From the NCBI GenBank assembly GCA_009667805.1, contig CM019063.1:351812942-351876941 (forward strand): 64,000 nt of DNA, read 5' to 3'. The position numbers were made by a program, and so were the translations under genes. Source of the stretch: Leptobrachium leishanense (Eukaryota; Chordata; Amphibia; Anura; Megophryidae). Below the pieces are notes generated by a model. That model worked only from the letters and a program-made list of their open reading frames with translations, was not told where the DNA came from and did not search any database. Below, in pieces: positions 10,798 through 22,241 of the stretch (its first letter is position 1; the number at the start of each line of letters is the position of its first letter).

Positions 10798-12180
10798 TGT
10801 CATTGATGGGAGGAGGAGCCTCGCTTAGACTGACATGAGAACAGGGCTGGGTCCCACTGAATCGCACACCGACAGCTGTGCGATCCAGTTAGGTGTGTGA
10901 CGTGAATGGGAGGCGGATTTTTGCACATGCAAAGATCTACTTGGCTACCCTGGTTGCCTATTGCACGTGCAATAGGAAAAAGGGTTGTGGCAGGGTTTAT
11001 CATGTTTTTGGCTGCCTGTTGCTGAGCCTGGGGGCATCACATGACCTCCAGGCTCCAACTGGCAACCCCCCTAAAAAAACTACACTTTTTGTGCTGGGAG
11101 TTCACGTGCTCATATGGAGGAGCCTCCATTGATCCCAAGGTTATCACTAGGAGGATTTTCTGCAAATCGGAGCGATGTGAATTAATTTAAAAAGAGTGAA
11201 CCCACTTTCAAAGAGGTCTCTTTCCCTCATCAAAATGCAATAAAAGGCAAAAAGGTTTCCTGACAGAGGCCGTATTATTGTACCCTCTGGGGACTATCTA
11301 CTATGTGCCCGTATCACAGTGCCAAGAAACTGCGCCAAGAAACAGCACTTAATCCTTTGCACCAGGCAGTTGTGCCCGGTGGGAGTCAACGCTGGCAGGG
11401 CATGCTATAGGGCTGTCAAAAATAATCGTTTTGCCAATGCATCGTGATGCAGCATCAATCTTGTTAATAAAATTAAATAGAAAAAAAAAGGATTCACTGA
11501 CCAACCCTAGAGACACCAGGTATGCCTTCCATAATCCAGACTTCAGCGCTTCCCAGGCCATGTTTTTTTAGTATGCAGCATGGCTTAGCTAGGAGCTGCG
11601 GGAGCCTCTGAGTCACTCCCCGCACTGCCGAGTGGCTCCACCCCCTTGCATGACATCACTAAACCTTCTGCCTGCCTGTGATGTCAGTACACTGAAGGCA
11701 GGCAGAGGGTAGGTCCTCCCTATCAGAGCGAACACTAGCATATGCCCCACCTCTTTACAGGTTGAGGGGCCAGCACCATTAGAAAAAGTGTGTATTGTAA
11801 ACTTCCTTTGCTGCATGCCAGTGCCTGCTGCTGTGCCATGCCGTGGGGATTTTGCAATGTATCCACACAGCAGCAGAAGGAAAGGCACATAATAATTCTA
11901 TCCAGGAGGGTCTTAAGTCTTCAAGTACATTCCAGAAGGGCACAGTTTATATTCCAGCCATGGGATAATAATGGCAACTGCAACTCACAGGAGGGCACTG
12001 CTCAGATCCCAGCCATGTGATACCTACATCGCACCAGTGGATAATAGAAGCAGAGGGGTGTCTCTTATCACACTCCTGTAAAAAAAAAAAAAAAAAACAA
12101 AAAAAAAAAACATAACAAGGCCATTCAGTAAATAATAGAAATACACTGGGCACATCTTATTCAGTTCCATAGAGTCACTC
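10798..12180. other. No gene recognised; decayed repeats
   Basis: Contains a possible hAT end (TAGGGCTGTCAAAA at about 11408), a small hairpin at 11664-11708 (CTTCTGCCTGCCT and its near-complement) and A-rich runs at about 12078-12110. No frame with family resemblance was seen. Confidence 0.4.
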
Positions 12181-12182
12181 CC

Positions 12183-12851
12183 TGCCTGTCCTCATGAAAG
12201 GGACTCAGGCCAGTAGATGGTCGCCAGCTTAAGCCAGGCAGCCATCTTGCACAGAACATTGGTTCACTTGAATCTAAAAATAGTAGATATTAGAAGAAAC
12301 TAGGATGTAGCTTACATAGAATTTTAGGAATGTGTTAGTCTAACAGCAAAGCAATAAAAACCAAACGAGAATCCAGGCCGTAGCTGGCACACAAGTGACA
12401 GGATGAGGAATAGATACATCAAGGTCAGAATAGCAGCAGCTGAAACAAAGAGGAGTGTGAAACCAGACCAGGCCTTATCCAGGATAAACAATAAACAAGC
12501 CGAAGGGAGGTGGGCATAGGCAGGATCCAGAGCAATTGTAAATCCTCGTGTCAGAATGGGCATAAATTGGCAAGCTTCATGACAATGTATGGAATGTCTT
12601 TGTATTCGATTAAGGGAGCTACGGACCCACGTGGGGTGGGATAGTGTCACCGGGAGGTGGGCTAACTGGGATGTACCTAATTATGTATTCGGGGCGAGTT
12701 CGGGGCTCATTCTTTGCGATTGAATCCTGTTTGAGCATCTGTTGTGACGTCACAATAAAGTTTGCCTTTCCTGAAGAGACTCGTGTCCAGTCAATCCTTG
12801 TCAGTGTCGGCCCGGCTTCGTCCCGAGTGAACCAGGTGGGTTCCGGTAACA
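12183..12851 (+). mobile_element. ERV-like solo LTR B
   Basis: Related to LTR A. Shared blocks include TACATCAAGGTCAGA, ACGTGGGGTGGG and the polyadenylation signal AATAAA (12754), followed by GCCTTTCCTGA(A/G)GAGACTCGTGTCC and the GGTTCCGGTAACA end. No retroviral gene lies next to it. Divergence from LTR A shows separate or old insertions. The start is approximate. Confidence 0.6.
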
Positions 12852-13386
12852 CTCATACATCATACAAGTCGCTGAAGCAGTTATTGTGGGTTGGTGAAAA
12901 CCACTGAATTGGTCTAGGGGAATTCCAAACTGAAGGCAAAAAAAAAAAAAAAAAAAAAAAAAAAGGGTATTTCTTACCGTAAATAATATTTTCCATAGTC
13001 GTAGCGGCAGTACCCATGGGTTCTTCTATTCCACTTCTGGACAAATTACCAAAGACAGACAAATACACACACACGTGAACCCCTCCCGTAGAGCCCATAA
13101 GAGGAAGCTGAACCCAGAGCCCCCCAGTCATTGACAAAGCAGAACTGAAGTAGCAAAAAAAAAACACATCTATTAGGAACCAACCAGAACATTACCAACA
13201 CAACGATGGAGGGAATAGACGTACTGCTGCTATGACTATGGAAAATATTTACGGTAAGAAATACCGTCGAGCGGCAGTACACACGGGACATACAAAGCCC
13301 CTCAATAGAGGGAGGGATCAATATTTAACCGCCTGCAGAACCTTCCGCCCAAAGGACGCCTCAGCAAAGGCAAGGACATCCAGACG

Positions 13387-14290
13387 CTAGTGACGCGTGA
13401 ATGTGTGGAGAGAGGGCCAAGTGGCAGCTTTACAAAGCTGTTCAGCCGTAGCGTTCGCATGCAAAGCCCAGAAAGCAGCCACTGCCCTCGTGGAGTGTGC
13501 CTTCGCCCCTAGGGAAGAAACCGTGCCACCAGCAGAATAAGCTAGGGAGATCGCCTGACGAATAACAACGAGCAATAGAAGGACGAGACACACCAGCACC
13601 CTTAGAGGCACCCTGGAAAAGGACAAAAAAGGTGATCCGAGCGACACCAGGAGCTGTACGCTCCAGGTAGATCCTCAGGACCCACACCATATCCAGGGAG
13701 TGCCACCTGCCCAGAGAAGAAGAGACCAAGGCGTCACAGAGGGATGAAACAACCATTTCCTGATTAAGGTTACCCGGAGTGGCTACCTTAGGATAGTCAC
13801 CAAAGGACGCAACACCACTTTGCTAGCACAGAAAACAGTGAGGTGGTGACATGCAAGAGCCTGTAGTTCCCCCACCCTCCTGGCAGAGGCGATAGCCGTG
13901 AGGAACACAGTCTTCAGAGCCAATACCCGCAAGGAGGAGGAAAGGTAAAAAGTGAGCACCACACAGAGCTTCCAGGACCAGGTTCAAGTCCCAGGGCAGA
14001 ACCAGTTCTCTGACAAAGGGGCGCAGGGAGGACACAGCCCTGAAAAACTTCCACACCAAGGGATGCAGAGCAAATTCCTCAGTGACCGAAGAGATGGCAA
14101 CCACATGAACCTTGAGAGCACCAGGCCGCAATCCCTTGCGGAACCCTCTCCAGGAAATGCAGCAGATCAGGAACAGACAGATCAGGTCTAGACAATGAAC
14201 TCAGTATCAGGAGAGAAACGTGTGCCAAACCCGATCATATATTCTCCAAGTCGAAGGCTTCTGGTCATGCAACAACAGGGAAACCAGAGC
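13387..14290 (-). pseudogene. DIRS tyrosine recombinase
   Basis: The minus strand encodes an N-terminal core-binding part (about 14290-14150), the first catalytic arginine context SARRVGELQAL (about 13880), and the H-x-x-R box AHSTRA (about 13490). It ends at LHTFTRH, directly followed by a TAG at 13387-13389 and then RLDV-type coding. In this family the residue after TFxRH/F is the catalytic tyrosine, so the nucleophile codon is now a stop. At least two frameshifts (about 13840 and 13640) also break it. The normal role is integration of the circular cDNA without an integrase. Confidence 0.8.
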
Positions 14291-14309
14291 CTCAGAGACC
14301 AAGAGATTT

Positions 14310-15475
14310 TAGTAAGGAGGCTGCATCAGCCACGCCGCCAGTCTGAATGACCCCAGCGTGCCAGCCGGAAGGGCAGGGAAGTCCAGCAGGGAGTCTGAGA
14401 TCGGGGGTATCCAATATCGACGACAAGACAGGAGCAACACCTCCAGAAAGCAGACCCTGCGAGGCCAGAATGGAAGGACAGCAATCACCGAAGCCTGGTC
14501 CATCCTGATCTTCTGAAGGACCAGCGGGATCAGAGCAATCTGCGGGAAGATGTAAGCCAGATCAAAGTCCCACCGGACCGAGAAGGCGTCCAGCAGATCC
14601 GGACAGTCCACTTTCCGGAGGGAAGTAAAGTGGGGAAGCTTGGCAGAAAGTCTGGTCGCCATCAGATCTATGGACAGTATGCCGATCCGGGACACCACTT
14701 CCAAGAACACCGCCAGGGACAGGGACCAGTCTCTGTGTCAGAAGCCCGGCTCTGAAAGTACACCCGAGTGTTGAAAACGCCTTGAATGTGAACCGCAGAA
14801 AGCGCCTGCAGATGAATATCCGCCCAGTCCATGATGGCGCTGCACAGAATGGAAAGGAGTTGAGATCTGGTGCCCCCTTGCTTGCTCAGGTAACACTGTT
14901 GAGACGTTGTCCGATTGGATCTTCACGGCACAGCCTCGCAGCTGAAGAGCTACGGCCTGTAAAGCCTCCCAGACGGCCTGAAGTTCCCTGTAATTTGAGG
15001 ACAGATCGGAAGTCCAAGAATCCCAAACCCCGTGGGCCTGGACGTGCTGACAAGGAGTGCCCCACTTGGATGCCGATGTGCCTGTTACCGTGACTCACTC
15101 CGGTACGGTCATTGGGACTCCTGTGCTGAGAAACGGAAAGCCGAGCCACCACAGCAACCAAGCCCTTGTGGACTCCAAAATGCTCATGCGATGGTCCAGG
15201 GATGACCGGTCCCCATCCCACTGGGCAAAGATATCGCCTTGCAGACCACAGGTGTGCGACCTTGCCCATGGAAAAGCCGGGATAGCTGTTGTCAGATGAC
15301 GCAGAAACTGTAACAAACACCTGATCAAGCCCCAAGGAGAAGTGTGAAGACCTTGGACGCGATCCTGTAGCTTCGCCTTGTTGGAATCTGAAAGAAAGAC
15401 TGCCAGAGACGTATCCAACACGACACCTAGAAAGACAATCCGCTGTACTGGCACCAGTCGCGACTTCTTCCATCC
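14310..15475 (-). pseudogene. DIRS reverse transcriptase end and RNase H
   Basis: 15473-15095 encodes the RT connection (RIVFLGVVLDT, AIPAFPWARSH). 14926-14738 encodes the RNase H middle with QSDNVSTV and, in another frame, a LSAVHIQG-like box. 14710-14310 encodes the C-terminal block IDLMATRLSAKLPHF and WDFDLAYIFPQIALIP. These are diagnostic of DIRS RT/RNase H. Several frameshifts split the sequence, so it is dead. Confidence 0.8.
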
Positions 15476-16517
15476 GTGCTGGAACAGAACCTGTCAGTCA
15501 CGTTCTCTGTATCGCTCACCCTCGATAACCGTGGTGTGGATACTTTTGGACAGACCTCAAAGCCCTCCAATCCTTGAGTGGTCGGGACCGCTGACCCTAT
15601 AGCGCCCAGCCAGGGATAATAGACACCAGCAATACAGAGTACAACGAGCAAACCAACGCAGAGGTTGATGGCAGTTTTCACAGGCCAGAGATTGTTTGAA
15701 AGTAAATAGTGCAGTTTCATGAACTTGATCACATTGGTGTTATTCGTACCAACTGTAAGGTTGAAGTGTCCTCAAAGAAGTGATGCATTTTATTTTAACA
15801 AATTTGCAATTGAGGTTACTTGTTCAAGCAGGGGGACACAATCGTCACTTGATCCACCTCCCTTACCATCAAAGCGAAGCATGCATACACTTTTTGTATG
15901 GTGATAAACTGCTTTGTAAGGAGGCAAGCGACCTTGTTTTTAAAGCAGAATTTCAGTACTTATGATTTTACAGCAAGCCGTCTTTGGTGGAGGAACACAG
16001 GGGCTGCTTTGTAAAAGGTGCTGTAAAATAGCATGTTATTTATTGCAGGTTTGTTTGCCATCCTATAGCAAATTACCAGAATCCTATGGAATAATTATCT
16101 CGCTAGAACCAACAGATTCCACACCCCAAAAGTGGGTAAAGGGGTAAATACTCTTGAACCAAGGGAAAAAAAAAATCAACCTAACAAGCATAAATTTTTC
16201 TTTGACAAGAACTACTCATGTTACATGCATCCAGGGAGAGAATAGAATAGGGATATTAATGAAGCACTGGTCGTCCCCCCCCTTCCATGATTGCAAAAAT
16301 TAGTTTTGTAACCTAACTAAACCAAAACAAGTGTATTAGCCCCACTCCTATTAAGCAGGGAGGAGAGATGTGGAAGGATGGCACAGGATGTGTTTTAGGA
16401 CTAGGGTTTAAAGACAGATTTTGGAACTGAGGTTAAACTTCAAGAATTCAGTTGAAATCCAGAAACTTAAAGGGCGGGAATTTATCGAGCCATAACATTA
16501 AACCACTTAATATTGAT
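15476..16517. other. No gene or repeat recognised
   Basis: Short frames only, no family motif. Possibly unique sequence between the DIRS remnant and the SINE. Confidence 0.4.
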
Positions 16518-16845
16518 CTTTAGCTGGATGGAGTAGAGGTAACATCACTGCTCTGGGTGGAGAGAGCCTGTGGAGTCATGGGTTCGATCCCGACAAGCAC
16601 CTCTCCAGTAAGTGTCCTTGGGCAAGACACCTAACGGTACATACTCGCCGCCCAGGACATACTTTAAAATCAGAGAAATCTCAATGTATCCTTCCTGATA
16701 AAATACTTTCTCCAAAAAAAAAAAAAAAAAGAAGTCAATCGGGTACAACAGATCCCTCACCTTCTTGGATCACACATCCAAGTACACTTGGCGCTGCGGA
16801 ATATGCTGGCGCTTTATAAAATGAATAATAATAACCCTGAAATTG
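16518..16845 (+). mobile_element. tRNA-derived SINE (V-SINE type)
   Basis: An A-box-like TGGAGTAGAGG (16529) and a perfect B box GGTTCGATCC (16581-16590) mark a tRNA-derived pol III head. They are followed by the conserved TCCTTGGGCAAGACACC block (from about 16615). An A run at 16715-16731 lies inside the body. The 3' tail GCGCTGCGGAATATGCTGGC (16791) GCTTTATAAA plus AATAATAATA matches the tail of the L2-type LINE at 59450-59500. Sharing the tail of a partner LINE is how V-SINEs are mobilised. Confidence 0.8.
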
Positions 16846-17099
16846 TTCCCGAATAAAAAGGTAAACTACAAAATTGGTATAAAATTGGTATTGATATAAA
16901 CCATCACTGGCCCTGCTGCTCCAAAACAGACTAAACATTACACATAACATCGGATAGAATTGAAAACAATACAACAAACATTAAGACACCGTGCGGACCG
17001 AACACTCTGCCACCAACTGCATTCCGGTGCCCAGGCATTCCTTGCCTTCTCACAGACTGTTACAGGATTCCCAACTGCACCGTTTAAACACTTTGGGAA

Positions 17100-17640
17100 A
17101 CGGACGATCTATCGATAAGCAGGGCCACAGCAGTCAGACCCCCTGTAGGAGCATGACAGCACTTCCGGAGGAGAGCAATGGCGGAAGCGGAGAGGAGGGA
17201 GCGTAACGGCAGACTTTAAATTTACTTGACGCGGATGTAACAAAGTATGAGGAGCCCGGGCAATGATATAACTAAATGTTTCAATTACAGCACAGACCCA
17301 CTCACTGTGAATACAAAGTGCCTGTAGCTCGTTCACCCAGCGCTGGAATAGTCAAGCAACTAGTTGTCTAGGGAGCCACGGCGCATTTATTACCTCTGGC
17401 TCTCGGGCCGCTCCTCCTGTATTGGCGCTGACCTTTTCCCGCCGTTTTGTCTCAAGACTCTCGAGTCTCTGTCAGGCGTCTGAAGTTCTTTCGTACGCAG
17501 GGTGTGGGTGACTGCTGCACTGTTCAAGCGGCGGGAGCAGCGACGAAGGGGAGGGGCGTTCCTGCCCGAGGTCTTCCCTTGCTGGTTGATGGAGGGTTGA
17601 CACCACCCGGTATCCCTCCTCCTCTTCTTCTAACTTCCTC
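17100..17640. promoter_or_regulatory. CpG-rich candidate promoter of a host gene
   Basis: This stretch is richer in CpG than its neighbours and has no transposon ends. It holds an ETS-type site CACTTCCGG (about 17158), a YY1-like ATGGCGG (17176), an inverted CCAAT box ATTGG (about 17420) and an E2F-like TTTTCCCGCC (about 17428). No TATA box is seen. An ATG at 17176 opens only a 13-codon frame, so if it is an exon it must splice early. Direction is not determinable; it could be bidirectional. I cannot name the gene. Confidence 0.35.
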
Positions 17641-17997
17641 TATGTCACTTCACTAAGTGCGTCAAAGGTTGGCTCAGACTGGAGTCTGAACGTGTGGACT
17701 ATTTTATTTGGGATGTTTTTATTTGTTTTACAGCAACCTGTGGAGAAACGGAGATCCCCAAATCAGAGAAAGACGATAATCTAAACAATTAGTGTCAGAA
17801 TGTTGTTTCTTCAGATAAGGGGTAATAGCCAGTGAGATTAGAAGCCTGTTCAGTTCCTCGGCAGCTGCTGAATTGCTACATTGCAGCAGTTCAGTTTGCT
17901 GCAGCAGTCTCACGGAACGCTTTGACTGAATTTTGAAGCAAAAGGGAGAGGATTACTTAATGAAAGGTGCTGTTTCTGCAATATTTATTTCCAAAGT

Positions 17998-18052
17998 TTT
18001 TTTACCACGAAGGATACATTGAGATTTCTCTCATTTTAAAGTATGTCCTGGG
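17998..18052 (-). repeat. SINE body fragment
   Basis: GAAGGATACATTGAGATTTC followed by TTTTAAAGTATGTCCTGGG is the reverse complement of 16646-16703 inside the SINE. Confidence 0.6.
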
Positions 18053-18257
18053 TTCAAGAACATTGTATTTCTGTAAGGACTGTAAAAATGTCAAAGTAAT
18101 AACTGCAAGATATTATAAACAAACCACAAATATATAGATTAACACAGAAAATAAATATGTAGAAATTATGTTACATGTTTACAGGTGCATTCTGTATCAA
18201 GGTATATTAATAGAGATCTCTTAAATTGTAATAGAATGATGGTTCATTTCATCTACC

Positions 18258-18600
18258 AGTGTTTCTCAAGTAGTGGGTCGCGACCAGGGGCAGACTGGGT
18301 CACGGGGCATGTCCCCCAGGCCTCTCTAATAGCTGGGATCTGCTGATTCATCTTACCTGCAGCGGGTCCCAGGCGGTGCGGCTACCTCTACCTCCCTCAC
18401 CAGCAACTGCATGCCGAAAGTTCCAGTGAGCAGTTGCTAGTGAGGGAAACAAGGATAGCCCCACCCCCTCAGCTACAGGTCCAGCCACCACGTGCCGCCT
18501 GGGACTCACTGCATAAGGTACAATTTTTATTTATTTGCAAAGTATTTTGCCAGGAAGGATACATTGAGATTTGTCTTGTTTTCAAGTATATCCTGGCTAC
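18258..18600. mobile_element. hAT-like end and SINE body fragment
   Basis: CAGTGTTTCTCAAGTAGTGG at about 18261 is like a hAT terminus of the CAGTGxTTCTCAA type. A loose inverted pair follows (GCGGGTCCCAGGCGG and CCGCCTGGGACTC). 18540-18600 is another reverse copy of the SINE body. The overall structure is unclear. Confidence 0.35.
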
Positions 18601-18974
18601 TCTCTAATGGCAAGGTGGGGGGAGGATCTGTAATGGCAAGGGTGGGGTGGGACTGAGTGACTGGCAGCAGCTCTGTACTCCCATCAGGGACTGACATGTA
18701 TCCAGAGCATTCTACTACTGGCTGCCATGCATCTCTCTCCCAGCACGCCACTGCTTCTAGTGAGGAAGTGACGTGATAGGGGGTGGAGTTAGGCAATGCT
18801 GTTTCCTCCTGCAGGGCCCAGGGAAGCTTTGGATTCTGACACAGATTGCCGATACCTGGTTTACCGCAGGTGGTTATTGCACAGGGATGCACAGTGTGAC
18901 AGATTAGATCTGTATTTCTATCGTGCTAGGTATATAAGTATCTGTGTCCATCTATCTTTATATCTATATATATA

Positions 18975-19405
18975 TATCTACAGTCATGGCCGAAATTGTT
19001 GGCACCCCAGACATTTTTACAGAAAATCAAGTATTTCTCACAGAAAAGTATTGCAGTAACACATGTTTTGCTATACACATGTTTATTCCCTTTGTGTGTA
19101 TTGGAACAAGAGGAAAAAAGCAAATTGGACATAATGTCACACAAAACTCCAAAAATGGGCTGGACAAAATTCTTGGCACCCTTTCAAAATTGTGGATAAA
19201 TAAGATTGTTTCAAGCATGTGATGCTCCTGTAAACTCACCTGGGGCAAGTAACAGGTGTGGGCAATATAAAAATCACACCTGAAAGCAGATAAAAAAGAG
19301 AGAAGTTAACTTAGTCTTTGCATTGTGTGTCTGTGTGTGCCACACTAAGCATGGACAACAGAAAGAAGTGAAGAGAACTGTCTGAGGACTTGAGAACCAA
19401 AATTG
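18975..19405 (+). mobile_element. Tc1/mariner element, 5' fragment
   Basis: Starts with CAGTCATGGCCGAAATTGTT, a Tc1-type terminal repeat of vertebrates. After about 370 bp of leader an ATG at about 19350 opens a frame with RELSEDLRTKI, the usual start of Tc1 transposases, but it already has an in-frame TGA before it. The element stops at about 19405. The catalytic DDE region and right end are missing. Confidence 0.75.
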
Positions 19406-19441
19406 AGAACCAATATCAGTTATTAATTGATATGCTGGCCG

Positions 19442-19555
19442 GAGGGGTTAATAAACTAACTGAAAAATGCCATTAATGATATGATGGAATGGGGATGGAG
19501 GGGTTAATAAAGTAAATGAATTCCGTTAATATCCTGGGAGGGGGTTAATAAACTG
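19442..19555 (+). repeat. Short tandem repeat
   Basis: Three imperfect units carrying GGAGGGGTTAATAAA or GGGGGTTAATAAA, spaced about 55 bp apart. Confidence 0.7.
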
Positions 19556-20577
19556 TCTGCCCATGTCTGTTTCGCTGTTACAGTGCTCATTTCAGCGAGG
19601 TTTATTGTGGTGCTTTGTTACTCATTGTGTTGAATTCACATGGTGCAGACATAGGCAAGTTTCAACTGGGCCTATTTTGGGGTAATGGCCTGGAGCTGAA
19701 GCTCCTGCCCTTTGTTAATTCAGTCCTGTCTTTGTGGTGACAAATGAAGGGTTTATTTGCGCTGAAAAAAATTACCTGAAGTGCAGCCAAATTGATTATA
19801 TCATTTTATTACCAGGTTCAAAAATACTGGCAATGTCTGGAAGTTATAAGCGCAAAAGTGGTGCCATGAAAAGAAAGTTAAGCAGGCAGAGAAGAGAAAA
19901 TGAGGCATCTACTAGCAAAATTGATAAATGTTTTGGAAAAAAATCTGAAGTTCCAAAGGAAGATGATCCTGTTGAGATCACTGATGAACCAATGGAATCG
20001 GTTCTAGAAGAAGTGATTCGAGAGCCTGAAACAGAATCTAGTGTTGAAATGTGTCTACCAAACGAAGAAGATACTCTTGAACCTCTGCCTGCCAAAATGC
20101 CATCTGGACCGGAAAGAACACCATTAACAGAAGACTACTTTCAGTATGGACAAGACCTGCACAAAGCTGGCATTACTATGGAAATGTTTTGGGACTTCCA
20201 TCCTAACCAGCCAATAGACAACACACCATTTAATGATAAGGTTGTTCACTACCAAAAAGGCATACAAGGGTCTAATGTTCATAGAAGATGGGAAAAAACA
20301 ACCAGTGTACATTGTGCCATTTGCTTATTTATGGACCGGAAAAGTAATAAACAGACTCCGTTAATACAAGTTTGCAGCAACTGGAGACACATCACAACAA
20401 GATTAATGGAACATGAGAACTCTCAATGCCATACACAAGCAAGTGACACTTATTACCTATATATTTCCTATATGAAAGGAAAATCCATCAAGCACAAATT
20501 GTTGAGTAGTCAGATGACTCTTAGAAATCAATAAGTACTTCAACACCGTGCTATTGTAAGTCACATAATAGATATTG

Positions 20578-21433
20578 AAAGGGATGTGGGTATAAAGCTA
20601 TATACCCTAAAGCGTGGGCGCCTATAAAGTTATATATCGTTTTTACCAATGGATGCAGTTATAATGATAAATAAGTGATATGATACCGCCCTGGGATAAA
20701 AAAAACACAGAAAAAACAACAACCAAAATCTGTGCTAAACAAAGATGAGAGAGGTGTGGCCGGTATCCCTGACAGCACATCTGTAGTGCAAAACACTAGA
20801 ATGTAATTGAAACATTTGCATATGCATTTATATATGATGAAATAAAGTGCATCAACAGTAGGCACAATATAGAGCTGGGAAACCTTTAGGCTCATTTAAA
20901 TGTGAGTGGTATATACCTCTACCAGTAATAATCTTTGTCCAATTTGTCATAAGATCTCCTACACCAAAGATTTCTCCGTGTGCTTCTCCCTCCTCTTTTA
21001 TGAAATCGAGGACGTGCCGAACTTTCCACCGGAATAAGAAGGAGCACCACAAACATTGGGACTCCTGAGTATTTTATCTTCCATTTTCACGGACTGATAT
21101 ACGCACTATTGCACTCAATTGAAATATTGGACACTTTTTGCACTTTTTGTGCATGTCCATCGGATTAGCATTGGACATTTAATTTGTGCACTTTATTGAT
21201 TATTATCTACAGGTATCTACGTATCCTCTTATATGCACTATTGCACTAAGCCCTGTTGTTTTTATTCTTTTAAGGCACCGCTGCACTTTACTGTTTTGTT
21301 GCACTTTATTTCACTATGGTGCCTACTGTTGATGCACTTTATTTCATCATATATCTATGCATACGCAAATGTTTCAATTGCATTCTAGTGTTTTGCACTA
21401 CTGATGCGCTGTCAGGGATACCTGCCACACCTC
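20578..21433. mobile_element. Fold-back insertion 1 in the hAT gene
   Basis: 856 bp flanked by a 17-bp target duplication TCACATAATAGATATTG (20561-20577 and 21434-21450). Inside, arms 20748-20864 and 21320-21433 are inverted repeats of about 115 bp (GAGAGGTGTGG...AACAGTAGGCA), while 170 bp on the left lies outside the arms. No coding. The long duplication points to target-primed retrotransposition rather than a cut-and-paste transposon. Confidence 0.7.
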
Positions 21434-22187
21434 TCACATAATAGATATTGTTTTTTTCATTGGTGTTCAAGCACTACCATACAGAAGTAGTCATGTTGAG
21501 TCTGTGGCCGAAGTATTTGATGAGGATCATCTAGAAAATCGTGGTAATTTTCTGGAGGCTGTGAAGCTTCTTGCTGACTAATGTTATACAGAAAGCGAAG
21601 ACACGTGATCCATCAAAAAAGGGAAGTGGAAAGTTTGTAACTTTTTTCTCAGTAAATCTACAATCAACAAGTTATTTTCTATTATTAACAAGTAAAAACA
21701 GAAGGAATAGTAGCGCTGATAAGTGTCTTAAGGAAATCGCTCATACACAAAAATGGTCCTTGTTCCTCAACCATCAATACAAAATACAAAACAAAGAAAT
21801 AGTGGAGCGATAGCAATGTCCTTCTTGAAATGTAACAGGTCCCAAAACCTTCGTAGTCCTCTTCTCCAGATATCCCTCAAGTGGAGACAAAAAAAGAAGA
21901 ATATATCATAGTGCGACCCATATGGAACCGTGTAATGAATATAGATCAATTTCACTCACATGAGGTGGAACCCTCCTGGTTCTGGGTCAATCGCTTTTAG
22001 TGTTGTTTCTGGCCACCCAAGTGCCCCTTTTGAAGTAGGTCAAGTTCCACACCCACATAGGTCACTTGAACAGGCTGGAAATGATGATGGATCTGGAAAG
22101 TCTGCTCAAAAAAAGCTGATAAAAAACTCCAAAAAGATGGAAATGGATAAAAAATATTTTTAATAGGAAATAAAAACAAATATAATA

Positions 22188-22241
22188 GCCAGTACGCGTT
22201 TCGCCAAAATAGATAATATATCAAAGGCTTCCTCAGCTGGC
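22188..22241 (-). ncRNA. Hammerhead-like ribozyme, left arm
   Basis: On the minus strand: stem I GCCAG, core CTGAGGA (one change from CTGATGA), stem II GCC...GGC with a long AT loop, core GAAAC, minimal stem III, cleavage-type triplet GTA, and stem I' CTGGC. It is the exact reverse complement of 23698-23751. Confidence 0.6.

Larger units (their letters stand above)
12965..15475 (-). mobile_element. DIRS-type retroelement, 5'-truncated
   Basis: A minus-strand element containing RT end, RNase H and tyrosine recombinase in the order typical of vertebrate DIRS. Its 3' end carries an inverted repeat: GGTATTTCTTACCGTAAAT at 12966 and its complement at about 13250-13267, next to GCGGCAGTAC copies. 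DIRS elements have such complex inverted termini instead of ordinary LTRs. The RT beginning, gag and the opposite terminus are missing beyond 15475. Confidence 0.85.

Noticed and set aside
16529..16590. Functional tRNA gene
   Set aside because: A and B boxes are present, but cloverleaf pairing is not apparent and the sequence continues into SINE body and tail.
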